A DNA stretch of 64,000 nucleotides from RGIG5057 sp964371585. GTDB lineage: Bacteria > Bacillota > Clostridia > TANB77 > CAG-465. The notes beneath the pieces were generated by a model that was given only the letters and a program-made list of their open reading frames with translations, made no database searches and was not told the DNA's origin. Below, piece by piece: positions 18,477 to 27,056 of the stretch. The position numbers and the translations under genes were made by a program. The stretch lies in contig CAYJMD010000004.1 in NCBI GenBank assembly GCA_964371585.1, positions 1 through 64,000 of the forward strand. Reading direction: 5' to 3'. Position 1 is the first letter of the stretch. Every line of letters begins with the position of its first letter.

Positions 18477-18509
18477 AGTGGGGGTATCATATAATTTGAT
18501 ACTCCCACT
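18477..18509. terminator. Terminator between the small peptides and the gene at 18541
   Basis: AGTGGGGGTATCA / TGATACTCCCACT stem with a 7-base loop. The minus strand continues with TTTTTT, so it chiefly ends the convergent gene at 18541-19416. Confidence 0.7.
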
Positions 18510-18510
18510 C

Positions 18511-18528
18511 TAGGTTAACTTTAGTAAA
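18511..18528 (+). repeat. Dispersed 18-bp motif, copy B
   Basis: TAGGTTAACTTTAGTAAA in the 12-base space between the terminator hairpin and the stop of the gene at 18541-19416. It lies 418 bp from copy C. Confidence 0.85.
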
Positions 18529-18540
18529 TTTAAAATAATA

Positions 18541-19416
18541 TTATAGTTCTATATCATCTGATTTATTTTTTTCTTGTTCCTTTACTTCTTTAATTTCTAA
18601 TTTATTTACTTCTTTTTCAATAATCTCAGTTTCTTCAAGACATTTAGAATTTAAATCCTCATTAAATGAAGTGTCAATATCTAACTCTTCATCTTTAGCA
18701 GGTCCTAGCATTAATTCTTTAGACGATCTATCAAACATGCCTTTAAAACTACTTATAGTTCTTTGTACTGCTCTTTTAGTTGCTGCTTTATATTGGTACA
18801 ACCCTTCTTTTAAAGGACTGTTCTGTTTTCTTTCACTTTCAAGTCTATTTTTTAGCTTATCTGAAGGAGTATAATCTCCTTTTTCTATTTCTTCAGGAGT
18901 TTTCTCTCTAAAACATATTTTTCCATCTTTGTCAAGGTCTACCACCAGGTTAACTTTAGTAATTTTATCTTCATGTACATTACACTGTCCATCTAATATA
19001 GTGTCAAAATGAAATGCTCCATCATGAACAATTACATCATCACTAAATTTTCTCATTTTAAAATTACTTAAATCTTTTTCATCTGGTTTTACTTTTATAG
19101 CTGTATATTCATATATTTCATTTAACAAAGGATTCATTTTACTTGGTAAATTAGTTCTAAACTGATGCATATCTGGAGGTCCAGCAAAAAAATATGTTTT
19201 TCTTCCTGTAAAATATGAAACCAACATACTTGATGGTTTTATATGTTTAGATTCTAATATCTTATCTGCACATTCATCAGAAGTAAAATGATATATCCCT
19301 TCATCAAGGATTTTATCTTTAACTTCACTTTCTTTAATCTTTGTTGCTATAGCTCTTGAAACTACAGCAGGTGTTGTTGCAAGTGCTACTCCAACATATA
19401 ATGTACTTAATATCAT
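18541..19416 (-). CDS. Unknown protein with a possible ADP-ribosyltransferase-like core
   Basis: A 291-aa protein. A hydrophobic N-terminus (LSTLYVGVALATTPAVV) could be a membrane anchor or signal. Residues about 40-150 contain GIYHFTSDECADKILESKHI and KPSSMLVSYFTGRKTYFFAG. That pattern (a YHxTS strand, an I-LESxxI-PS helix and a following aromatic strand) recalls ADP-ribosyltransferase-like and HYD1-type folds. The C-terminal 130 residues are charged, ending in a Glu/Lys-rich tail. I cannot identify catalytic residues with certainty. Copy C of the 18-bp motif lies inside and copy B just after its stop. Function is open; the fold suggestion is weak inference. Confidence 0.6.
   Translation of the reverse strand: MILSTLYVGVALATTPAVVSRAIATKIKESEVKDKILDEGIYHFTSDECADKILESKHIKPSSMLVSYFTGRKTYFFAGPPDMHQFRTNLPSKMNPLLNEIYEYTAIKVKPDEKDLSNFKMRKFSDDVIVHDGAFHFDTILDGQCNVHEDKITKVNLVVDLDKDGKICFREKTPEEIEKGDYTPSDKLKNRLESERKQNSPLKEGLYQYKAATKRAVQRTISSFKGMFDRSSKELMLGPAKDEELDIDTSFNEDLNSKCLEETEIIEKEVNKLEIKEVKEQEKNKSDDIEL
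18946..18963 (+). repeat. Dispersed 18-bp motif, copy C
   Basis: CAGGTTAACTTTAGTAAT, antisense within the gene at 18541-19416. It differs from the consensus only at the last base. Confidence 0.82.
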
Positions 19417-19521
19417 TTGTTCACCTCATATATTTCTAATTTTACAACATATATATATTTTTTTCAATACTATTTTAATATTTAGACTTATTATTCATAT
19501 AATTTAATGAGGTGGATATAA

Positions 19522-20400
19522 GTGATTTTTAAAGGAATAGGAACAGCTATTATTACTCCTTTTGATAAGGATAATAATATTAATTATGAAAAATTAAAAG
19601 AATTAATTGATTTTCAAATTTTAAATAACATAGATGCCATAATTGTATGTGGCACAACTGGAGAAAGTTCAACTCTCTCTCTCAGCGAAAAAAGATCTCT
19701 AATAAAATTTACAACAGAATATGTGGATAAAAAAGTCCCTGTTATTGCTGGCACTGGATCTAACTGTACAAAATATGCTAAAGAACTCTCTATTTATGCT
19801 GAAAGTGTTGGTGTAGATGGTCTTTTAATAGTGACTCCATATTATAACAAATGTAGTCAAGAAGGCCTTTATGCACATTATGAAGAAATAGCTAACTCTG
19901 TAAATATACCAATAATTGCATATAATGTTCCAACAAGAACTTGTGTAAATATAAATCCAGATACAGTCTTAAAACTATCAAAAATACCTAATATTGTTGG
20001 ATTAAAACAAGCGAATCCTTCTTTAGAACAAACTATGGAAATATTAACAAAAGTAGATAAAACCTTCCTTATTTATGCTGGTAATGATGATCAAATATTA
20101 CCAATACTTGTTCTTGGCGGAGCTGGTTGCATCTCTGTAGTTAGTAATATATTGCCTAAACAAACAAGTCTTATTTACAATAATTTTTTAGAAGGAAAAC
20201 TTAAGGAATCGGCCAAATTACAACTAGACTATTTTAAGCTAATGAAAAATCTTTTTATAGATGTAAATCCTATACCAATAAAAGAATGTTTGAATTTACT
20301 TAATTACAATGTTGGTATTCCAAGGCTTCCTCTTACTGAGACTACTAAAGAGAACAAACAAAAACTTTATGAAATTTTGCAAGAATATGGATTAATATAA
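19522..20400 (+). CDS. dapA: 4-hydroxy-tetrahydrodipicolinate synthase
   Basis: Condenses pyruvate and aspartate semialdehyde, the first step of the diaminopimelate/lysine branch, which also supplies dipicolinate for spores. 292 aa, full length. Visible motifs are GTGESSTLS, the catalytic Tyr in VTPYYNKCSQEGLYAHY, the conserved Arg in YNVPTRTCVNI and the Schiff-base Lys in IVGLKQANPS. The start is GTG at 19522, 9 bases after GAGGTGG. It is a single gene on the plus strand, followed by a separate promoter for ttcA. Confidence 0.95.
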   Translation: MIFKGIGTAIITPFDKDNNINYEKLKELIDFQILNNIDAIIVCGTTGESSTLSLSEKRSLIKFTTEYVDKKVPVIAGTGSNCTKYAKELSIYAESVGVDGLLIVTPYYNKCSQEGLYAHYEEIANSVNIPIIAYNVPTRTCVNINPDTVLKLSKIPNIVGLKQANPSLEQTMEILTKVDKTFLIYAGNDDQILPILVLGGAGCISVVSNILPKQTSLIYNNFLEGKLKESAKLQLDYFKLMKNLFIDVNPIPIKECLNLLNYNVGIPRLPLTETTKENKQKLYEILQEYGLI

Positions 20401-20410
20401 CAGTTTAATC

Positions 20411-20439
20411 TTGTTATATTATGTTGTCTATGGTATAAT
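20411..20439 (+). promoter_or_regulatory. Sigma-A-like promoter of ttcA
   Basis: TTGTTA (20411-20416), 17 bp, TATAAT (20434-20439), 28 bases before the start codon. Confidence 0.7.
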
Positions 20440-20466
20440 GTATATTAGTCAATAAGGAGATAATAT

Positions 20467-21192
20467 ATGTTTCAAAAAGTAATAGCAAAAACGCTTAGAG
20501 CGTTTGAAGATTTTAATATGATAGATGATGGTGATAAAATAGCAGTAGGACTTTCTGGTGGTAAAGATAGTATAACACTATTGCATGTACTTTATTATAT
20601 TCAAAAATTCTACAAAAAGAAATTTACAATAATGGCAATAACTATTCATCCAGGTGGAGAAATATTTAAAACAGATAAATTAGAAAAAATGTGCAAAGAT
20701 CTTGGAATTGAATATGTAATATATAATTCGGATATAGCAAATGTAGTATTTAATATACGTAAAGAAAAAAATCCGTGTTCTCTATGTGCAAATATGCGTA
20801 GAGGAATGCTTAATAGTCTTGCAAATGAACATGGATGCAGTAAAATAGCTTTAGGACATCATATGGATGATGTAATGGAAACATTTTTACTTAGTTTATT
20901 CTATAACGGTAATATTCATACTTTTGCTCCAGTTACATATCTTTCAAGAAGTGATGTAAAAACAATTAGACCTTTTGTTTATGTAGAAGAAAAATATACA
21001 AGAGCAATAGCAAAAGAAAAAAATTATCCTGTTATGGATAAATGTTGTGAAGCAGATGGATTTACAAAACGTGATGATATGACAGATCTGATTCATGAGA
21101 TGACTTCTAAAGTTCCAAGATTTAGAGAAAGTTTATTTGGAGCTATAAAACGTTCTAAAATTAAAGGTTGGGAAAATCTAAGTGAAGAATAA
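20467..21192 (+). CDS. ttcA: TtcA-family tRNA thiolation protein (PP-loop ATPase)
   Basis: A 241-aa member of the TtcA/TilS PP-loop group. The PP-loop is GLSGGKDSITLLHVL (about residues 28-42). CSLCANMRRGML holds the two cysteines that bind an Fe-S cluster in TtcA, and LGHHMDDVMETFLL is the second conserved motif. By family it adenylates a tRNA cytidine or uridine for sulfur insertion (2-thiocytidine at position 32 in E. coli). Clostridial members of this group are not all proven to modify C32. AGGAGAT precedes the ATG. Confidence 0.88.
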   Translation: MFQKVIAKTLRAFEDFNMIDDGDKIAVGLSGGKDSITLLHVLYYIQKFYKKKFTIMAITIHPGGEIFKTDKLEKMCKDLGIEYVIYNSDIANVVFNIRKEKNPCSLCANMRRGMLNSLANEHGCSKIALGHHMDDVMETFLLSLFYNGNIHTFAPVTYLSRSDVKTIRPFVYVEEKYTRAIAKEKNYPVMDKCCEADGFTKRDDMTDLIHEMTSKVPRFRESLFGAIKRSKIKGWENLSEE

Positions 21193-21204
21193 ATAATATA
21201 AATT

Positions 21205-21232
21205 AAAGTGGTGTAAAATTTTACACCACTTT
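21205..21232. terminator. Perfect bidirectional terminator between ttcA and the PBP gene
   Basis: A 28-bp perfect palindrome, AAAGTGGTGTAAAA / TTTTACACCACTTT, between convergent genes. Confidence 0.85.
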
Positions 21233-21235
21233 TTA

Positions 21236-23041
21236 TTAATGAACTTCTTTTAATAATTTTGTCCATAACCCAATAACTTCTCTACTTGAAAAATCCATGC
21301 TCTTATTATCATCATAACCAGTCCAAATACCTGCTACATATTCTTCAGTATATCCAACATACCAATAATCTTTCACATCATTTGTAGTGCCAGTTTTACC
21401 TCTAGACGTGTAACCATCTATATGAGCGTACCCTGTAGAAGTCACCACATATTCTAAAACATTGTTTACCATATCACTGGCCTCTTTAGAAATAATTTTT
21501 TCACTCATAGCATTTTGATAATCATCTAATGAATATATACATTTACCATCTAAATAAATTTCATTAATATAAGATATAGCAGTAAACTCACCTTCATTTG
21601 CAAAAGTGTTATATGCCTGTGTCATTTCAAACACTGAAACACCATATGTCATGCCACCTAAAGCAAGTGGATAATTATAATCACTTTCTACTAAACTCGT
21701 TATACCAAAACTCTCTAAGTAATTTACAGATTGATTAATACCTATATCGTACATAAGTTTAGCAGCGATAGTATTTATGGAATTTGCCACTGCATATCTT
21801 ATCGAAACTTCTCCTAGATAGCTATTATACCAATTCTTAGGAGACCAATCACCTATAGTTATACGCTCATCAATCATTGTTGAATATGGAGTTATAATTC
21901 CAATATCAAATGCTGGTGCATATACTGCAAGTGGTTTTATTGATGAGCCTGGCTGCCTTAACATAGTATTTGCTCTATCATATCCACTTAGAGTTCTACT
22001 CCCTACAGCTGCAACAACCCGTCCATCTGTTGTTGAAAGCACAAAACCAGTCTCAAGATCTTCATCAGTATAATATTCTTTGATAATATTATAGCATTGT
22101 TCTTGTAAATTTTTATCTAAATTACTATAAATCTCGAGACCTCCCTGTACATAAATAAGTTCGTATGCCTCTTCCTCAGTTTCTACTATTCCTAAATCAA
22201 TTAATATACACACAGTTTCATTTACAATATATCTTGTGTACATTGTAGTACTAGTATCATAAAAACTTTGAAACTTAATTTCTTCATCTTTAGCAAGTTC
22301 ATACTCCTGACTTGTTATTAAATTTTGTTCATACATAAGAGAAAGTACTAAATCTTTCCGATTTAAAAGTTCTTCTTTGTTCTCCTCGCTTGTATATGGA
22401 TTATATCCCTCTGGAGCTTTTGGAAGTGATGCTAAAATTGCAGCTTCTGCCAGCGTAATTTCACTAGCATTTTTAGCAAATAAAACTTGTGAAGCAGCGT
22501 TTATTCCGTATGCTCCATTACCAAAATAAATATAATTTAAATAAGTTTCAAGTATCTCTTGCTTAGTCATATTATCTTCAAGCCAAATAGCTCTAGATAT
22601 CTCTGTTAATTTCCTTTCAGGTGTATAATCGGTTTCTTTAGTAATATTTTTAACAAGTTGCTGAGTAATAGTGCTTCCTCCACCATTCCCAAACATATTA
22701 GTATCAAAAATATATCCAAGTGCAGCAGATGTTGTTCTTTTTAAATCAACACCTTCATGATCATAAAATCTCTTATCCTCAATTGCTATAAATGCATCAG
22801 TAACATACTTAGGTAACTCACCAAGATATACATATGTATAAAATTTATCATTGTATATTGATGTAATTTGATTACCACTACTATCATAAATTATAGATGC
22901 TTCCTCAATCTTTACTGAGCTTAAATCAAGACCTTCATCATATGTTTCTTTAAAAATAAAAAACAAAACGATGATAGCTATAATAGTTGCAATAACACTT
23001 AAAAAGATACCCCACCTAATGATTTTCATAAAAATTTTCAC
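21236..23041 (-). CDS. Class A penicillin-binding protein (PBP1A family)
   Basis: Bifunctional peptidoglycan synthase, 601 aa. It has one N-terminal membrane helix (about residues 10-32). The GT51 glycosyltransferase domain includes AFIAIEDKRFYDHEGVD with the catalytic Glu and GGSTITQQLVKN. The transpeptidase domain has PGSSIKPLA (active Ser, about residue 367), SINT and KTGTTND (about residue 550). The C-terminus ends soon after the transpeptidase domain, so the protein is compact. The start is GTG behind GGAG. It is monocistronic, with a promoter at 23094-23121. Confidence 0.94.
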   Translation of the reverse strand: MKIFMKIIRWGIFLSVIATIIAIIVLFFIFKETYDEGLDLSSVKIEEASIIYDSSGNQITSIYNDKFYTYVYLGELPKYVTDAFIAIEDKRFYDHEGVDLKRTTSAALGYIFDTNMFGNGGGSTITQQLVKNITKETDYTPERKLTEISRAIWLEDNMTKQEILETYLNYIYFGNGAYGINAASQVLFAKNASEITLAEAAILASLPKAPEGYNPYTSEENKEELLNRKDLVLSLMYEQNLITSQEYELAKDEEIKFQSFYDTSTTMYTRYIVNETVCILIDLGIVETEEEAYELIYVQGGLEIYSNLDKNLQEQCYNIIKEYYTDEDLETGFVLSTTDGRVVAAVGSRTLSGYDRANTMLRQPGSSIKPLAVYAPAFDIGIITPYSTMIDERITIGDWSPKNWYNSYLGEVSIRYAVANSINTIAAKLMYDIGINQSVNYLESFGITSLVESDYNYPLALGGMTYGVSVFEMTQAYNTFANEGEFTAISYINEIYLDGKCIYSLDDYQNAMSEKIISKEASDMVNNVLEYVVTSTGYAHIDGYTSRGKTGTTNDVKDYWYVGYTEEYVAGIWTGYDDNKSMDFSSREVIGLWTKLLKEVH

Positions 23042-23093
23042 GTCTTTTCTCCTTCATAAAATTTTATTTGGTTTATTTATTACTTGATTTATT

Positions 23094-23121
23094 ATTATAT
23101 CATATTAAAATATTATTTCAA
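23094..23121 (-). promoter_or_regulatory. Sigma-A-like promoter of the PBP gene
   Basis: Minus strand TTGAAA (23116-23121), 16 bp, TATAAT (23094-23099). Confidence 0.6.
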
Positions 23122-23145
23122 TTAATATGAAGCATAAATATAAAA

Positions 23146-23187
23146 AAATAGCACATAATTTTCATATGTACTATTTATATGCTATTT
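23146..23187 (-). terminator. Terminator of argS
   Basis: AAATAGCA / TGCTATTT outer stem with a large AT-rich loop containing ACATATG; a T run follows on the minus strand. The stem begins at the argS stop. Confidence 0.6.
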
Positions 23188-24905
23188 TACATTTTTTCTG
23201 GAGCTTCGATTCCTAATATCCCTAGTCCTTTTTTAAGAACTATTCCTGTCACATAAGAAAGAACAACTCTAGCAACTTTTGTATTTTCTTCTGATGTAAT
23301 TATATTATTATTATTATAGAATGTTGAAAATGAACTTGCTACATCTATTATATATCTAGTAAGAATTGCTGGCTCATAATTTTCAGCAGCTTCTTTTATA
23401 ATATTACTAAAGTTTTCAAGTAACTTAATAAGTTTCATTTCTTCAGAATTATATTTATATTCATCATCAAATTTAATATTTGATATATCCATTTCAGATT
23501 TTTTTATAATACTGCAAATTCTTGCATATGTATATTGAACATATGGACCTGTTTCACCATCAAATCTTAGTGTTTCATCTAAATCAAATATAACGTCTTT
23601 AATTTTATTATGTTTTAAATCATTAAATACAACAGCTCCAACACCTATTTGTCTAGCTAGAGTATCTTTATCATCTATATCTGCAGATTTTTCTTCAATA
23701 ATTCTTTTAGCTTTACTTATAGCTTCTTCAATTAAATCTTGAAGATAAATTAAAGTACCTTCACGAGATGACATTTTACCAGTTTTAAGTCTCACCATTC
23801 CATATGGAACATGTACTAATTCTTTAGTATATTTTTCATCTACAATGTGTTTAGCAACTGCAAATACTTGTTTAAAATGATGTATTTGTTCATATCCAGT
23901 TACATATATACTTTTTACATAATCATATGTTCTAGCTCTATATAGTATAGCAGCAAGATCACGAGTAGCATATATCGTAGAACCATTTGACTTAACAATA
24001 AGGCATGGTGGTTCGTTTTCTCCAAGCATAACAACCTTAGCACCTTGACTTTCAGTAAGAACTCCTTTATCTTCTAATATATCAATAACTTCTGTCATTT
24101 TATCATTATAAAAAGCTTCTCCGTTATATGAATCAAATTTACATCCTAAAATATCATAGATTCTTTCATATTCTTTTAAACTTATATCTCTAAAATATTT
24201 CCAAAGATCTAATAATTCTTCGTCACCTTCTTCTAATTTTTTAAAGTTTTCTCTTGCAATATCAAATATACTTTCATCTTCTTTAGCTAAAGTGTTTATT
24301 TTAGTATATATATCTGCAAGTATATGAAGAGCATCATCTTCGACATTATAGTCATTCTTAAATCTTCTATATCCCTCTATTAAAAGTCCAAACTGTCTTC
24401 CCCAATCACCTAAATAATTAGTACCTATACAATTATATCCAAGTTCTCCATATAAATTATATAATGTTCTTCCTATAATTGTAGTTCTTAAATGACCTAA
24501 ATGGAATGGTTTAGCAATGTTAGGAGATGAATAGTCAATTGATATATTTTGATTATTACCTATGTTATTAAACCCATAGTTTTCTTTCTCATCTAATATT
24601 TTTGTAATTACTTTAGAAGATATACTGTTATCATTTATAGAAAAGTTTAAATATCCGCTAACAGATTCTATTTTAGATATCTTTTCATTTATTACAATTT
24701 TACTTTGAAGATCATTTGCAATGTTTAATGGACTATTTCTTAAAGCTTTAGATAATTTAAAACAAGGAAAAGCAATATCTCCCATATTCTCATCTTTAGG
24801 TTTTTCTAACATTCCATATATTTCTTCTTTGTTCATATCAATCTCATATGTAGATTTTAAAGTATCTATTATTACACTCACTATATATTCTTTGATTTCA
24901 TTCAT
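23187..24905 (-). CDS. argS: Arginyl-tRNA synthetase
   Basis: A 572-aa class I aminoacyl-tRNA synthetase. The N-terminal Add-1 domain recognises the tRNA elbow. The HIGH-type motif is PNIAKPFHLGHLRTT (about residues 128-142) and the KMSKS-type motif is KTGKMSSREG (about 377), although ArgRS often has a degenerate KMSKS. The DALR anticodon-binding domain ends the protein with GLGILGIEAPEKM. Translation is coupled to the RNHCP gene upstream through a TAATG overlap with GGAGG inside that gene. Both share the promoter at 25282-25310. Confidence 0.96.
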   Translation of the reverse strand: MNEIKEYIVSVIIDTLKSTYEIDMNKEEIYGMLEKPKDENMGDIAFPCFKLSKALRNSPLNIANDLQSKIVINEKISKIESVSGYLNFSINDNSISSKVITKILDEKENYGFNNIGNNQNISIDYSSPNIAKPFHLGHLRTTIIGRTLYNLYGELGYNCIGTNYLGDWGRQFGLLIEGYRRFKNDYNVEDDALHILADIYTKINTLAKEDESIFDIARENFKKLEEGDEELLDLWKYFRDISLKEYERIYDILGCKFDSYNGEAFYNDKMTEVIDILEDKGVLTESQGAKVVMLGENEPPCLIVKSNGSTIYATRDLAAILYRARTYDYVKSIYVTGYEQIHHFKQVFAVAKHIVDEKYTKELVHVPYGMVRLKTGKMSSREGTLIYLQDLIEEAISKAKRIIEEKSADIDDKDTLARQIGVGAVVFNDLKHNKIKDVIFDLDETLRFDGETGPYVQYTYARICSIIKKSEMDISNIKFDDEYKYNSEEMKLIKLLENFSNIIKEAAENYEPAILTRYIIDVASSFSTFYNNNNIITSEENTKVARVVLSYVTGIVLKKGLGILGIEAPEKM

Positions 24906-25222
24906 TAAAACTTACCTCCATTTTTACTGTAGTTTTCTACTATCTTATATATTTCTAATCTATTATCATCATCTGCAATTATATTCCTATGTATAGCATT
25001 ACATTTATTACATTTATAAATTATAACTTCACCTTTTTTTGAATTTTCCACATTTATTGGAACGAGTAATCCTCTACAAGTGTTTTGCCTATCACCAGGT
25101 GTTATATCAATATGTATAGAATATAGACATTGATTACAATGATCTCTTGATGTATATTTTAATTTTTCTACATGATTGCCACAATTTATGCAGTCAAATT
25201 CATTATCATTTTTTACAAACAT
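24905..25222 (-). CDS. RNHCP-domain zinc protein
   Basis: A 105-aa protein with two zinc-binding cysteine pairs: FDCINCGNHV at the N-terminus, CNQCL in the middle, and YKCNKCNAIHRN near the C-terminus. The middle segment TSRDHCNQCLYSIHID is the signature of the RNHCP family. The biochemical role is unknown. Its position directly before argS, with a one-base overlap, suggests a link to translation, but that is inference. The ATG follows AGGAGG. Confidence 0.87.
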   Translation of the reverse strand: MFVKNDNEFDCINCGNHVEKLKYTSRDHCNQCLYSIHIDITPGDRQNTCRGLLVPINVENSKKGEVIIYKCNKCNAIHRNIIADDDNRLEIYKIVENYSKNGGKF

Positions 25223-25281
25223 CTAATGCCTCCTAAAAATACTTATGGCAATTAAAAATTCGCCAAGTTCATTAGTATCAT

Positions 25282-25310
25282 ATTATACCACAAAACTCTT
25301 CCTTTTTCAA
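25282..25310 (-). promoter_or_regulatory. Sigma-A-like promoter of the RNHCP-argS operon
   Basis: Minus strand TTGAAA (25305-25310), 17 bp, TATAAT (25282-25287). Copy D of the 18-bp motif begins 5 bases upstream of the -35 box, where an UP element or regulator site would sit. Confidence 0.75.
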
Positions 25311-25314
25311 TCTC

Positions 25315-25332
25315 CAGGTTAACTTTGGTAAA
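25315..25332 (+). repeat. Dispersed 18-bp motif, copy D
   Basis: CAGGTTAACTTTGGTAAA, next to the -35 box of the RNHCP-argS promoter and at the left side of the tnpB element. Confidence 0.82.
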
Positions 25333-25462
25333 TGTTCAACTTGAGTTTTATACTATGTTTTAAATGCTATTTTAACTATTATTTAAAATTCGACATTACT
25401 TTGTCGATAAATGACGAATTTTAGGAACTTTTGTAACATTTTGTCTAATTCGTATTTTTTAT

Positions 25463-25491
25463 TTGCATTCATACTTGCAGTGATGTATAAT
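25463..25491 (+). promoter_or_regulatory. Sigma-A-like promoter of tnpB
   Basis: TTGCAT (25463-25468), 17 bp, TATAAT (25486-25491). It would give a leader of about 130 nt that includes CACCTGGAGG near its 5' end and the inverted partial motif copy at 25585-25595. Confidence 0.65.
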
Positions 25492-25584
25492 TCAAATCAC
25501 CTGGAGGTACCGGGAGTCGCAAATAGCTTTTTAGCAATTACATTTTTAATGTATTAGATTTGAAGAATTTTTTATTCATGCCAG

Positions 25585-25595
25585 AAAGTTGACCT
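25585..25595 (-). repeat. Partial copy of the dispersed motif in the tnpB leader
   Basis: AAAGTTGACCT, the reverse complement of AGGTCAACTTT, one mismatch from the motif core. Its orientation is opposite to copy D 260 bp away. Confidence 0.4.
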
Positions 25596-25631
25596 AGTCA
25601 GTATTTTTTCTCACTAAAGGAGTTTAATCGC

Positions 25632-26792
25632 ATGTACAAGTATACAACTATCAAATGTAGAGTTTATCCTAATAAATTTCAGTCCCAACTAATTGATCTA
25701 ACATTCAAAAAATCAAGAGAAATGTTTAACAGAATTTTGTCATTGGAATATGAATTGTACAACTCATTTAAAGCAGCTAAAACAAATGGAACTATGAACA
25801 AAATAAAATTCCAAAAAAATTTTTTTAGGACTCATAAACGAACAACTCTTACATATTTAAAAGATGATGATGATTTTAAGAAAGTAGATCATTTAGCTTT
25901 AGAGTCTGAAGATAGAGCAGTATATACAGCATTTAGACAGTTCTTTAGAGGTATAACTAAAGAGCCTAAATTTAAGAAAAGAAAAGATAGAAATAGTTAT
26001 ACAACTCGAAATGTATATAATAATATTCGTATTGTTAACAATTATCTGCGCTTACCTAAGCTTGGACTAATCAAATGTAGAGGATTACTCTCTTCATCCA
26101 ATCCAAACCATGTAATTAGAACAGTTACTGTAAGCGAAAACAAAAACAAGTGTTATTATGTCACCATAACAATGAAAACATTTATAACACCTACTTATTC
26201 AACATCTGGCAATATTCCTTCTAAAATCGTAGGTTTAGATTTTAAAATTTCAGACATTTTTGTTTCTAGTGAAAATTATCGTCCAATTTATTTAGCGCCA
26301 TACAAAGCAAATTTAGATAGAATTCATATTTTAGAAAAACGATTAAAAAGAAAAATCAAATTTAGCAAAGGTTGGTATAAATTATTACACCGTCTTAATA
26401 ATTTGCATCGACATGTAGCTAATATTCGAAAAAATTTTTTTAATATAATTTCTAAACAATTATGCGGAAAATTTGACTTTATATCTGTAGAATCATTAAG
26501 TATGTGCGATATTGCTAAAAAGCTTCACAATGGGATTAATATTTATGATACTAGTTACTATAAGTTTTGTACAATGTTAAGATATAAAATTAGAGGCTTT
26601 CTTATTTACATTGATAAGTGGTACCCCAGTTCAAAAACCTGCTCAAATTGTGGATTTAAAAAACGCAGGTTTAATTTTAAGCAGCAAGTATATATTTGCA
26701 ACAAATGTCATCTAAGAATAGATAGAGATTTAAATGCAGCAATTAATATCAAAAATGAAGGTATTAGAATTTTACAGTCTACCGTCATATAG
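25632..26792 (+). CDS. tnpB: TnpB, RNA-guided RuvC-like nuclease
   Basis: A 386-aa TnpB of normal length. The three RuvC catalytic acids appear intact: Asp in KIVGLDFKISD (about residue 203), Glu in FISVESLSM (about 287) and Asp in RIDRDLNAAINI near the end. The zinc ribbon CSNCG...CNKC lies between the last two. It therefore looks active as a guide-RNA-directed nuclease rather than a dead TldR-type repressor. There is no tnpA nearby, so it could move only in trans. The N-terminus KCRVYPNKFQSQLID is typical of the group. Bases 25663-25683 recur exactly at 27009-27029 downstream. AAAGGAG precedes the ATG. Confidence 0.93.
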   Translation: MYKYTTIKCRVYPNKFQSQLIDLTFKKSREMFNRILSLEYELYNSFKAAKTNGTMNKIKFQKNFFRTHKRTTLTYLKDDDDFKKVDHLALESEDRAVYTAFRQFFRGITKEPKFKKRKDRNSYTTRNVYNNIRIVNNYLRLPKLGLIKCRGLLSSSNPNHVIRTVTVSENKNKCYYVTITMKTFITPTYSTSGNIPSKIVGLDFKISDIFVSSENYRPIYLAPYKANLDRIHILEKRLKRKIKFSKGWYKLLHRLNNLHRHVANIRKNFFNIISKQLCGKFDFISVESLSMCDIAKKLHNGINIYDTSYYKFCTMLRYKIRGFLIYIDKWYPSSKTCSNCGFKKRRFNFKQQVYICNKCHLRIDRDLNAAINIKNEGIRILQSTVI

Positions 26793-27056
26793 AAACAAAA
26801 TTCTAATTTCACTATGTTTTTTCATTCCGATTTTTCGGTAAGTTGATTATTTATCATCAATTATTTTTCTTTCCAAGTGATAATAATCAATATTCTAATT
26901 TTATTTGTGAATATATACTTATGCTTATTATTAATTAATTTATTCTTTAAAATTTTATTCTTATTTTTTAATCTTAAAATTTTATTCTTTACGATTTTAT
27001 TCTTTAGTTTTATCCTAATAAATTTCAGTTTTCAAGGTTTAAGTTTATTTAAATAT
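26793..27056. other. AT-rich region between tnpB and mazF
   Basis: Holds the probable right end of the tnpB element and then an irregular repeat of ATTTTATTCTT units (about 26940-27010). A 21-bp segment at 27009-27029 is identical to the 5' coding part of tnpB. No protein gene is supported; the long plus-strand frame here is only T-rich sequence. Confidence 0.6.

Larger units (their letters stand above)
25381..26870 (+). mobile_element. IS200/IS605-like element with only tnpB (ends uncertain)
   Basis: A tnpB gene with its own promoter and leader, with no tnpA transposase on either side. Downstream of the stop lie small hairpins, CCGATTTTTCGG at about 26828 and TTGAT-TATTTATC-ATCAA at about 26843, of the kind found at IS605 right ends where the omega-RNA is encoded. 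The left end is not clear; a short inverted match (CTCCAGGT at 25313, ACCTGGAG at 25500) lies near it. The boundaries given are approximate. Confidence 0.5.

Noticed and set aside
26940..27010. CRISPR-like or tandem repeat downstream of tnpB
   Set aside because: The ATTTTATTCTT units are irregular, too short and without unique spacers.
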